Assembly: GCA_043820105.1 (NCBI GenBank)
Contig: JBDREC010000103.1
Span: 1 to 64,000, forward strand
Source: JBDREC01 sp043820105 [NCBI: Pseudomonadota bacterium]
Lineage (GTDB): Bacteria; Bdellovibrionota_F; JAHFAK01
Reading direction: 5' to 3'
DNA: 64,000 nucleotides
Shown: in pieces, positions 42,978-50,996 of the stretch
Layout of the letters: each line of letters opens with the position of its first letter
Position numbering within the stretch: position 1 is the first letter of the stretch
Made by a program: the position numbers and the translations under genes
Notes under the pieces: generated by a model
The model's database searches: none
The model's input: the letters and a program-made list of their open reading frames with translations, nothing else
Told to the model about the DNA's origin: nothing

Positions 42978-44366
42978 ATGGTAATGCAAAAAAAATTATT
43001 AATTGCTGATGATGAATATTCTGTTAGGGCATCATTATCTTTAATACTTGGCAAGAAATATTCCATTGTTGAAGCAGATAGTTTTACTTCATGCATTGAT
43101 GCTTATAAAAATAATGATATTTCTCTGACCATTCTAGATATTGACTTTAAAGAAGATAAAGATGGACTTAATCTTTTAAAGCAAATTAGGCAGATTGATA
43201 AATCAGCACCTGTTATTATGCTATCAGATATTATTTCAATAAATAAAATAGTGGAATCCATGAAACTTGGGGCTTACGATTATATTGCAAAATCTTCAGA
43301 TAACCTCAAAGAAGATCTCTTAATTAGAATTGAAAACTGTTTGCGTAGAAGCGTAAGAGAAAAATGCTATGAACTTTTAAAGACTAAAGTAAAAAAAGAA
43401 CATCATATTGTAACACAAGATAAAAGTATTTTGGCAGCCCTGAATGAAATTAATTCAATAGGTGAAATGAATATTTTAATAGAAGGTGAGACAGGTGTTG
43501 GAAAAACTCCTGTTGCTCTTTATGCAAACACTGTTTTGTCAAGCAGCAGTAAAGCTAGACCCTTTGTTCGCATAAATTGTGCAGGTTTGAATAGGGCCAG
43601 ACTCCAGGATGAACTTTTTGGCCATAAAAAAGGTGCATATACTGGAGCTGAAAATGATAAGCAGGGGCTTGTAGAGCTAGCTAATAATGGAGATCTGTTT
43701 TTTGATGAAATAGGGGACCTTGACCTTGAGTGCCAAGCTGAGCTACTAATGTTTTTAGATAGCGGTGAGTTTAGAAGACTTGGAGATCCAATTTTAAGGA
43801 GTACAAATTGCAGGATTGTCTGTGCCACAAATAGTAATTTAAAACAAAAAGTTAATGATGGAAGTTTTAGACACGATCTTTATTCAAGAATTTCTCAGTG
43901 TCCGTTTGTAATCCCTCCTTTGAGAGATAGAAAACAGGATATTAAAATAATTATGGAATATTATATTAATGAGTTCGCAGGTTTTGATAAACCTTACGAA
44001 AAAAAAATATTAGAAACATTTAACGATTATCATTGGTATGAAGGAAATGTGCGTGAATTAAAAAATGCAGTTCTTTACATGTGTCAAAAATCAAAGAAAG
44101 AAGAGATGATTAAGTTTTCTCATATTAATTATGAGTATCTTAAGGAAAATAGTTCCTTTAATAATAATGGTCAGCAAAAGCTCATTGATAAGGAAAAAAT
44201 ATTTGATTTAGGCCTTGAAAATTATCTGAAATATATTGAAAAGGATATTTATAAAGAAATAATCGATGGAGAAAAGGATTTAAGAATTCTTGCTAAAAAG
44301 TTAAAAGTTCCTGAATCCACATTTTATAGAAAACTTAAAAGCTATAAGATCAGCAAAGATTACTGA
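42978..44366 (+). CDS. Sigma-54-dependent response regulator (NtrC family)
   Basis: This 462-residue regulator has a receiver domain (about 3-120; ADDE, TILDIDF and the Lys in IAKSSDN) and an AAA+ sigma-54 interaction domain. Walker A is GETGVGKTPVAL. The sigma-54 contact motif is GAYTGAEN, a variant of GAFTGA with Tyr for Phe. Walker B-like LFFDEIGDL follows. The C-terminal Fis-type helix-turn-helix is DLRILAKKLKVPESTFYRK. I start at ATG 42978, with GGGG just upstream; TTG 42972 is an alternative. It is the likely output of the hybrid kinase upstream (23-bp gap). No sigma-54 promoter was found by eye nearby. Confidence 0.92.
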   Translation: MVMQKKLLIADDEYSVRASLSLILGKKYSIVEADSFTSCIDAYKNNDISLTILDIDFKEDKDGLNLLKQIRQIDKSAPVIMLSDIISINKIVESMKLGAYDYIAKSSDNLKEDLLIRIENCLRRSVREKCYELLKTKVKKEHHIVTQDKSILAALNEINSIGEMNILIEGETGVGKTPVALYANTVLSSSSKARPFVRINCAGLNRARLQDELFGHKKGAYTGAENDKQGLVELANNGDLFFDEIGDLDLECQAELLMFLDSGEFRRLGDPILRSTNCRIVCATNSNLKQKVNDGSFRHDLYSRISQCPFVIPPLRDRKQDIKIIMEYYINEFAGFDKPYEKKILETFNDYHWYEGNVRELKNAVLYMCQKSKKEEMIKFSHINYEYLKENSSFNNNGQQKLIDKEKIFDLGLENYLKYIEKDIYKEIIDGEKDLRILAKKLKVPESTFYRKLKSYKISKDY

Positions 44367-44435
44367 TTTATTTTTGATAGAACAATTTCTTTACAAGTAA
44401 TTGATAAAAGTATAAATTCTTTCATAATTTATTTA

Positions 44436-44493
44436 AACCTAAACAAGGCGATTTATTTTTTGTAAACAAAAAATAAATCGCTTTGTTTAGGTT
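44436..44493. terminator. 28-bp near-perfect inverted repeat (probable terminator)
   Basis: Arms 44436-44463 and 44466-44493 match at 27 of 28 positions (the odd one would be a G-T pair in RNA). Only two bases separate them. It lies 70 bp after the regulator gene and 24 bp before the next histidine kinase. The stem is AT-rich and starts with AACCTAAACAA. It could end transcription of the first operon, or it could be a protein-binding palindrome at the promoter of the next gene. Confidence 0.6.
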
Positions 44494-44516
44494 AAAATTT
44501 AATAAGGACAATATAA

Positions 44517-45977
44517 ATGGATTATATGATCTCCATCTATTTTTTTTATGGCTTGTCATTTATTATTCTTGGAGTTTCTGTTTTTATTTATCCAAAGGAT
44601 AACAGTTATTTTAAAATTTCAAAACACTTTTGGCTAATTGGCTTATTTGGTATCCTTCAAGGTTTTAATGAATGGATAGATCTTCTAATATATCTTGATT
44701 TTGAACCACATATCTTAGATTTGAATTATTTAGGTTTGTTTATTGGCTTAATATCTTTTGTTCCTTTACTACAATTTGGCATTAGTCTTATTGTTGAGTG
44801 GTATGAAGTTAATGGCTTTATTGTTAAATTTATGCCCATGCTCATTTTTCTTGTTTGTCTGCTGGTAATCGGTGTAATTGGATTTGATTACAATGGTGGC
44901 CAGATTTTAGGACGTTATAGTATTGGCCTTCCTGGTTCAATCTTTACTTCAATTGCTCTTTTAATGTTTGCCAGACAATATGATAAAAAAACTTTGTTTA
45001 ATATAAAAAATGACTTTCATGTTGCCTCATTTTTATTTGCTCTTTATGCAATTTTTGCAGGACTCATTACACCTGTTGGTAATTTTTTTCCAAGTAATAT
45101 TTTTAACAATGAAATCTTTTTTGATATTTTCGGTTTTGATGTACATGTTTTTAGAGCTTTAATTGCCTTTGGTTTATCTATTTGTATAGTTAGAAGTCTC
45201 AGAATATTTGATTTAGAAAACAAAGAAAAATTAAAAAATTTAAATAAAATGATTCTTGAAAAGAATGAAAAATTATCCCAATTTGATAAATTAAAATCTG
45301 CCTTTGTTGCAAATGTTTCTCATGAGTTTAAAAATCCTTTAGCAATTATTAAAAGTAATGTGGAATTTTTAGAAGAACTTCTCGCACCTAAAATGGACAA
45401 TGATCAAAAGGAATTGTTTGCTTCATCAATTAAAGTCACTAATCGTCTCACACGCCTTGTTAACGATCTCTTAGATCTGTCGAAAATTGAATCCGGAAAA
45501 ATGGAAATTAAAAAAGAAATTATTGATTTAAAGGAAATGTTAAATGAAGTTATTGCATCTTTTAAGCTTATTTCTGCTAAAAAGAATATTGAGATTGCAA
45601 CTAATATTGATAATAATATTGGGGTTATCATTGGAGATAGAGATAGGTTAATAGAAGTTTTATCCAATATATTGAATAATTCTGTGAAATATAGCCCTGA
45701 AAATACACGTGTTGAAATAAGTGTTGAAGGCTGTGAAAAACTCTGTAAGTTTAGCATAAAAGACCAGGGCCCTGGGATTCCTGTAGAATACAGAGCTAAA
45801 ATATTTGATAAATTTGAGAGAATTAAGTCAGAGAAACAAGAAGGAACTGGTTTGGGTTTGCCAATTGCTAAAGATATTGTTGAACTTCACAAGGGGCGAA
45901 TTTGGATAGAAGATACAAATGATCAAAGTGGAAGCAAGTTTGTCTTTGAAATTCCAAGGACAATACTAAATAGATAA
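44517..45977 (+). CDS. Membrane sensor histidine kinase
   Basis: This 486-residue kinase has about seven N-terminal membrane helices (about 5-230), a short coiled coil and a HisKA domain with FVANVSHEFKNPLAIIKSNV. The HATPase domain is complete: N box EVLSNILNNSVKYSP, G1 KDQGPGIP, and GTGLGLPIAKDIVELHKG. The multi-helix sensor resembles 7TM-type or MASE-like input domains. The next gene on the strand is a lipoprotein, and no cognate regulator is adjacent. Confidence 0.9.
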   Translation: MDYMISIYFFYGLSFIILGVSVFIYPKDNSYFKISKHFWLIGLFGILQGFNEWIDLLIYLDFEPHILDLNYLGLFIGLISFVPLLQFGISLIVEWYEVNGFIVKFMPMLIFLVCLLVIGVIGFDYNGGQILGRYSIGLPGSIFTSIALLMFARQYDKKTLFNIKNDFHVASFLFALYAIFAGLITPVGNFFPSNIFNNEIFFDIFGFDVHVFRALIAFGLSICIVRSLRIFDLENKEKLKNLNKMILEKNEKLSQFDKLKSAFVANVSHEFKNPLAIIKSNVEFLEELLAPKMDNDQKELFASSIKVTNRLTRLVNDLLDLSKIESGKMEIKKEIIDLKEMLNEVIASFKLISAKKNIEIATNIDNNIGVIIGDRDRLIEVLSNILNNSVKYSPENTRVEISVEGCEKLCKFSIKDQGPGIPVEYRAKIFDKFERIKSEKQEGTGLGLPIAKDIVELHKGRIWIEDTNDQSGSKFVFEIPRTILNR

Positions 45978-46047
45978 TTAAAACAATGGCATAGCTATTC
46001 AATGGCCGAAATAAATTTATTGTCAATAGCATATCTCTAGATCAATT

Positions 46048-46076
46048 TTGCATTTATCATATAATTTTGCTATAAT
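46048..46076 (+). promoter_or_regulatory. Sigma-70-type promoter of the LamG lipoprotein
   Basis: TTGCAT (46048-46053), a 17-base spacer and a perfect TATAAT (46071-46076) lie about 70 bases ahead of the ATG at 46145. GGGGAGAC precedes that ATG. Confidence 0.6.
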
Positions 46077-46144
46077 CGTATGTATAGTTAATAATTTAAG
46101 CAAATCTGCTTAATTGTTAAGAGTTTTGTTGGGGAGACTACATT

Positions 46145-47773
46145 ATGAAGATTATACCTCGGAAAAAACTGTTTGCATCTCTTTTACTTTTATTTCTTTT
46201 TTCATGTCAGCCAACAGAGGATTTGAAGATTGAAGACGGAAGCAATAATGAAAATCAGTCAAATATTTCTGAAGAAGATCTAGAGCTGATAGCTGATCTT
46301 AGAATTAATTTAAGCGCTCAAATAGATTATGAATCAGTTTTAAATGATATAGGTGATCGCAGTTATATTATTACAAGAACTGATATTATTACCAGGACAG
46401 ATATCATAACAAGAACTGACATGAATTTTGAGCAAGATTTCAACGTATCAATTATTCCTAAAAGTGTTATTTCAAAGAAAAGTTCACTTTCCGAGATTAC
46501 AGATCCTTCTGAGCTATATATGCTTATTACATTAGAGCAGGCGTCTTCTACAGAAACATTAAAATCAATAAAGAATTTAAATGAAACAAAAATGGTTTAT
46601 GGATATGCTTTCACCGATGAAGATGGAAGTTTTTTATTAAATGCCCCTTTAATTGACCTGGACCTTGAACTAAGATCCTATTTTTTAACAGAAACTAATG
46701 AGCTGATCTTTTATAGTGTTATAAAGTCCTTGGATGATGAGGGTACGATTAACTTTGCATCTTTAATACTTGATGAAGTTAATGAAAGTGAGATTGCTGA
46801 TGAAAAAGAAGGATTTTTCTTAGCCAATGCAAGTATTGACATTAATTTGGGTCGATTTAATGCTGTTGCTGGAGAATTAACTGGAGAATTTCAAACTTTT
46901 TCTGAACTTATTGCTGAAGCTATTTTAGAAGAAATTGAAACCTATACAGCTGGTGGTGGCGATTTAGGTGATGGAGATGGTGACGGTGACGGCGACGGCG
47001 ATGGAGATGGCGACGGCGATGGTGACGGCGATGGTGACGGCGACGAGGAAGAAAATCCATTTTCAGAAATGGGCCTTTATTTTGCCTTTAATGAGGGAAG
47101 TGGAGATTCCTTCTCATCTGATGCTTCAGTCACTCTAGCAATGGAAGAGGATATGTGGGAAACAAATCCTGCGAATGTCAAAGCTGGGAATTCCTCTCTC
47201 TATCTCCCAAATCAACCAAATAGGGAATGTGTAATTGCTGAACAGCTACCAGAAATTACAAATCAGTTAACTATTATGGCGTGGGTAAAGGCAGAGGCAG
47301 GGTTTTTGAATGAAAACCTAGGAAAACCTCTCGTTATAGTAAGTAAATATGATGATGATTACTATGAAAACAGTTCATTAAATCTATACCTAAGTGGTAC
47401 AAATACAAGGTGGGAGCTTGTTTTTGAACTTTTCAGAGATGATTCTTCAATGGAAATTGGACAGAACTCTGTGAGTGCTAATTTGCAACCTGATATCTGG
47501 TACCATATTGCTGCAGTATATGATAAGGGGTATATTTATCTTTATTTGGATGGTATTTTGTTAACAGATATCGATCCAGAAGAACGCGGTGATGGTAGTT
47601 TGTCAAATATCCTTGATAGCACAGATGTAAATCTTGTAATTGGGGCAGAGCAAAATGGTGAAAATGAATTAGGTAAAATATATCGTTCGAATTTTGAAGG
47701 ACTAATGGATGAAGTATTTATATTAAATCAGGCTTTATCAGAAAGCCAGATTTATGATTATCTTAATCCTTAA
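46145..47773 (+). CDS. Lipoprotein with IITRTD repeats, Gly-Asp linker and LamG-type domain
   Basis: This 542-residue lipoprotein has the lipobox LFSCQP. An N-terminal domain contains three copies of IITRTD (about 75-95), encoded by 18-base repeats. A (GD)n linker (about 275-300) leads to a concanavalin-like LamG domain with TIMAWVKAE, DIWYHIAAVYDKGYIYLYLD, FEGLMDEVFILNQALSESQI. The LamG fold suggests glycan or protein binding at the cell surface. A promoter is visible upstream. A broken LamG gene with a similar C-terminus lies at 49391-49680 on the other side of an IS element. Confidence 0.82.
   Translation: MKIIPRKKLFASLLLLFLFSCQPTEDLKIEDGSNNENQSNISEEDLELIADLRINLSAQIDYESVLNDIGDRSYIITRTDIITRTDIITRTDMNFEQDFNVSIIPKSVISKKSSLSEITDPSELYMLITLEQASSTETLKSIKNLNETKMVYGYAFTDEDGSFLLNAPLIDLDLELRSYFLTETNELIFYSVIKSLDDEGTINFASLILDEVNESEIADEKEGFFLANASIDINLGRFNAVAGELTGEFQTFSELIAEAILEEIETYTAGGGDLGDGDGDGDGDGDGDGDGDGDGDGDGDEEENPFSEMGLYFAFNEGSGDSFSSDASVTLAMEEDMWETNPANVKAGNSSLYLPNQPNRECVIAEQLPEITNQLTIMAWVKAEAGFLNENLGKPLVIVSKYDDDYYENSSLNLYLSGTNTRWELVFELFRDDSSMEIGQNSVSANLQPDIWYHIAAVYDKGYIYLYLDGILLTDIDPEERGDGSLSNILDSTDVNLVIGAEQNGENELGKIYRSNFEGLMDEVFILNQALSESQIYDYLNP
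46974..47045 (+). repeat. GGTGAC/GGCGAT hexamer repeat encoding (Gly-Asp)n
   Basis: Twelve or so GGxGAx hexamers encode the Gly-Asp linker. The lipoprotein at 21052-22422 has the same type of repeat (22258-22315 on the minus strand). Length variation in units of six bases would keep the frame. Confidence 0.8.
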
Positions 47774-48020
47774 AATCTATTTTCTTAATATTATTTTTCA
47801 AATATATTTTTGATCGTTCAAATTTTAATTAGTTCCCTTCCTGAAATTCACTTTTTACGATCAATTTAAAGAGCAATTTCACAACTTTTGTATCTAATGA
47901 AATTTTCATACATGAATCGATCAACAAATGACTCTAAGAAGTGTTTTAATCAAAAAGCAGACGAACCCCGCCTTTATTTTAAAGCGTTTTCGATAAATCA
48001 GACTATATATAATTGCTGTG

Positions 48021-49109
48021 CTAATTTAACAGATGTCTCGCTATCATCAGCAAATTAGCCGAGATAACCGATGACCATGCAAAACTTTTGAACGATTCAA
48101 AACCTGACAAGTTACACCTATCCAAACTAAAGCATCTCTTCAAAAAGGAGATCATTCCTTCTATGCCTGCACGAAAATCGCGCAGTCTTTTGTAGACCCA
48201 GGTGCTTTTTACCATATCGATTATTTTGATCCCTCTCTTACGGCTGAACATTACATCTTTTACTCCAAGCTCTTTGATTTCTTTTACATTATCCTTTGAA
48301 GCAAAGCCTCCATCCATCGCGACTTGCCTTGGCAATCGATTAAAAACATCTTCTTGCCTTTCAACCATTTTTACTGCTAATGAGGTATCAGAAGGATTGC
48401 CTTTTTCTATTTTTAAATCTGTAATTAATCCTGAAACTCCACTTGTAAGTGCTATTTTATGACCAAATTCAGTTTCTCGTTTTTTCTCTGATCTAGTGTT
48501 TAGGATGCCCATTCTGCGCCTTTTTGCTCGTTTTGTATGGTCTATGAAATTAAATCCATTTACATCTAGCTTATCTTTTGCCTTCATCATAATTCTTGAT
48601 AAAACTCTAACACAATCATATAGCAATGATGAATCATAAGGTTTATGAATGTTTGTTTCCGTTTCAGTACAGTCAATTCTTACCTTCCTGCCTTTCTCAA
48701 TTCCTTTTTCTACTGCAATTTTGATTAAGATTATATTTATTGACTCTAATGTAGTTGGTTTTAATTTTTTTATAGCTCGTTGAAGTGCAGACTTTTTCGG
48801 AGGACAATCAGCAAAACCAATTCTACAAAAGTTGCGATAAGTTCTTGAATCAGCTAAATGAAAGGCCAATTGTTCATAGCTAAAGTTATTCATTTGCTTT
48901 ATAATGAGCAAACGAATTGCAAGCTCAGCACTAACCCCATTACGACCTATCTTGGGTTTCTTCCTTCCCGCAATAAGATCAGCATGAACAAGCTCCATGA
49001 TCTTTTTTGATTCGTCTAATAGTTCTGATATTTTTTCCAATTCTTTTGCATGTTGATGTTCAAAATTTGTCTCGACAAGTGCTTGTTGATGTTTTATGAT
49101 TTCTCTCAT
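48021..49109 (-). CDS. DDE transposase, ISNCY/IS1182-like family
   Basis: The 362-residue transposase has an N-terminal DUF772-type domain (LAIRLLIIKQMNNFSYEQLA, FHLADSRTYRNFCRI). The DDE catalytic residues are probably the Asp in VRIDCTETET, the Asp in VAMDGGFASKD and the Glu in RAGIEGMISFLKR. It is full length and has a good ribosome-binding site (GGAGGAAAAGCCCTG before the ATG), so the element may be active. Confidence 0.9.
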   Translation of the reverse strand: MREIIKHQQALVETNFEHQHAKELEKISELLDESKKIMELVHADLIAGRKKPKIGRNGVSAELAIRLLIIKQMNNFSYEQLAFHLADSRTYRNFCRIGFADCPPKKSALQRAIKKLKPTTLESINIILIKIAVEKGIEKGRKVRIDCTETETNIHKPYDSSLLYDCVRVLSRIMMKAKDKLDVNGFNFIDHTKRAKRRRMGILNTRSEKKRETEFGHKIALTSGVSGLITDLKIEKGNPSDTSLAVKMVERQEDVFNRLPRQVAMDGGFASKDNVKEIKELGVKDVMFSRKRGIKIIDMVKSTWVYKRLRDFRAGIEGMISFLKRCFSLDRCNLSGFESFKSFAWSSVISANLLMIARHLLN

Positions 49110-49126
49110 CAGGGCTTTTCCTCCTT

Positions 49127-49152
49127 CAATATTGCGGTGTTCCGCAATATTG
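49127..49152. repeat. Perfect hairpin in the transposase leader
   Basis: CAATATTGCGG and CCGCAATATTG (49127-49137, 49142-49152) form a perfect 11-bp stem with a TGTT loop. An outer inverted pair surrounds it: TCAGGGCTTTTCCTCC before, and GGAGGATACAAAAGCCCTGA after (49175-49194). The outer pair includes the transposase ribosome-binding site, so folding could limit transposase translation from read-through transcripts. Confidence 0.6.
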
Positions 49153-49390
49153 TTTGAATTTTAGATTATATTTGGAGGATACAAAAGCCCTGATTATTTT
49201 TCAAGAATATTGTCTCTTTTGCCTGATTTTTCTGCTATTTAGAATTTCGGGATGGGAACTATTTAGAGCATTAACACCTTCCGAAATGGCGTCATTAGAA
49301 AATTATTAAAAAATGTTTTTTATTGCCTTCCTTTTTTAAATGACATAATATATCTAAATTAATTAAAACATTGTTTTTTGGTGTTGGAAC

Positions 49391-49680
49391 TTGCGAATTA
49401 AAAGACATATTTTTATTGTTAGTATATTTTTACTTTACTCCATAAATTCTTATGCATCTTCTTTTTTATTTTTTTCTTTGTTCAGTGCTTGTGCATCGCC
49501 AGGGAAGATATTATTGTTGAGGTTGATTCATCAGAGCCCCTTATGAACAGTGAAGAATTTACTACAAAATTTATAACCGGATTAGACAACTTATGTGACT
49601 ATTTTGATGAACTGATAATATTTGGAGAAGCTCTTAAATCAGACGATATTTCAAAAATCTATGATTTCTATACAAAATAA
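49391..49680 (+). pseudogene. Broken LamG lipoprotein gene
   Basis: From the TTG at 49391 one frame reads LRIKRHIFIVSIFLLYSINS and then a lipobox-like FSACAS, a convincing signal peptide. After about 49490 the sense moves to another frame that reads EDIIVEVDSSEPLMNSEEF, then NLCDYFDELIIFGEALKSDD and IYDFYTK. The last part matches the C-terminal end of LamG domains (compare DEVFILNQALSESQIYDY in the intact neighbour). The middle of the domain is missing and the frame has shifted. I infer an internal deletion in a paralogue of the 46145 gene. Confidence 0.55.
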
Positions 49681-49700
49681 AATTTGCCAGAGAGGAAAAT

Positions 49701-50807
49701 ATGGACGGGAAGGTTTTCTATCTTAGACTCTATGATGTTGGAGGCACTATTGATATAAGAAAACTAAAAGAAAGAGTTAAGGACTCAACAAAGAAATTAA
49801 AGCTTTCTATTCAATCTTTTTCTTCAAATTATTTTGATTTGCCTTCATATTTTGTTATGGAAACTTCGTGTGTAAATTTGGAAACTTCATTTGGGTGTTT
49901 TGAAATTGAACCGGAAATTAAAATATTTCCAATAGGGGTTGTTTCCTTAAGTATCTGCGTTGAATTTAATGGGATATCATTTGAGAAGTTGAATGAATAC
50001 CATGAATTAAAAATAATTGATAATGGCGAGGAAAAAGAGCTTCAAACTTTTTTTCGAAAACATTTTGATGATGTCATGCAAAAGATAAAGTTTGCCTTGA
50101 CCGAGATATATGAAATTGATGTAGCACCTGAAATTTACACCGTTTTTTGCGTACATAATACTGACGGAATATCTGTTGATGATTTATTAAGCACTCATAG
50201 AAAAAAACTAGCTGGTTTGATTACAAATGATAAAACTTATAAAAATTTGGGTGAAAAACAGGTCGATGATATCCTGAACTGGTGGTTTTCTTATGATAAA
50301 AACGACTTAACAGTACTTGATTGGGATGCAGCTTTTATTGTTGATTCAAAAAAAGATTTTGATGCCATGCTTTTTGTTTTTGAAATCAGCAATATTATGC
50401 TTCTTGAGCTTAAAACTTATGATATATACTTAAATAAAATTTTAGAAAAAGCATATAGAGATATAGACAAATTTTATGGTAAAAAATTGAAATTTTCTAT
50501 TCCCAGTATAACTTTAAAAGAAATTATAAAAACAAGGATGGATTTTTTAAAAATGACAGATCAGCTGACAAATACTACGAAATTTTTAGGAGAATGGTTT
50601 TTTGCCAAAGTTTATAATGCATGTACTGATAAATTTCATTTAAATGACTGGGAAAAAAGTATAAATAAAAAGCTTGCAACATTGAATGAACTCTATACTG
50701 TTCTTTCAGATTCGATGAGAAACAGGGCAGCCTTAGTACTTGAATCAAGTATAGTTCTATTGTTCATTGTTGATGTAATAATTCTTGTTATTCCATTAAT
50801 TTTCTAA
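49701..50807 (+). CDS. DUF155/RMD1-like protein with a C-terminal membrane helix
   Basis: This 368-residue protein has an N-terminal beta-rich half (to about 150), then a helical half with LTVLDWDAAFIVDSKKDFDA, MLFVFEISNIMLLELKTYDI and a late FLGEWFFAKVY. It ends in a single membrane helix (about 345-367). That order fits the DUF155 (RMD1/Sif2) family. The match rests on pattern only and is moderate. The function of bacterial members is not established. The start lies 20 bp after the broken LamG gene. Confidence 0.55.
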   Translation: MDGKVFYLRLYDVGGTIDIRKLKERVKDSTKKLKLSIQSFSSNYFDLPSYFVMETSCVNLETSFGCFEIEPEIKIFPIGVVSLSICVEFNGISFEKLNEYHELKIIDNGEEKELQTFFRKHFDDVMQKIKFALTEIYEIDVAPEIYTVFCVHNTDGISVDDLLSTHRKKLAGLITNDKTYKNLGEKQVDDILNWWFSYDKNDLTVLDWDAAFIVDSKKDFDAMLFVFEISNIMLLELKTYDIYLNKILEKAYRDIDKFYGKKLKFSIPSITLKEIIKTRMDFLKMTDQLTNTTKFLGEWFFAKVYNACTDKFHLNDWEKSINKKLATLNELYTVLSDSMRNRAALVLESSIVLLFIVDVIILVIPLIF

Positions 50808-50996
50808 AATAATTCTTATAATGTGCACTACTTTCCTGCTTCCACTGATAAGCTTCAAATATCACAAAGTAATTTTATGCACCGCTTTTGACGGGGTACT
50901 TTTAGATCGAAATCTTTAACTTGACTAGTATTTAAATTAAATCAATAGAATGGATTATTGCAAAAAACTAAAAGTTATTAAACCTAGGTTATTAAA

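Larger units (their letters stand above)
47830..49261. mobile_element. Insertion sequence of the ISNCY type, complete
   Basis: Terminal inverted repeats at 47830-47849 and 49242-49261 match at 18 of 20 bases (TAGTTCCC, TCC and GAAATTC are shared). Between them lies a single intact transposase gene. Total length is 1432 bp. No clear target-site duplication is visible. It sits between the LamG lipoprotein gene and a broken LamG gene. The leader at 49110-49195 has nested palindromes. Confidence 0.85.

Noticed and set aside
50937-50970. Promoter TTGACT with 17-bp spacing ahead of the radical SAM operon
   Set aside because: The -10 candidate (AATAGA) matches only three of six consensus bases, so I do not list it as a feature.
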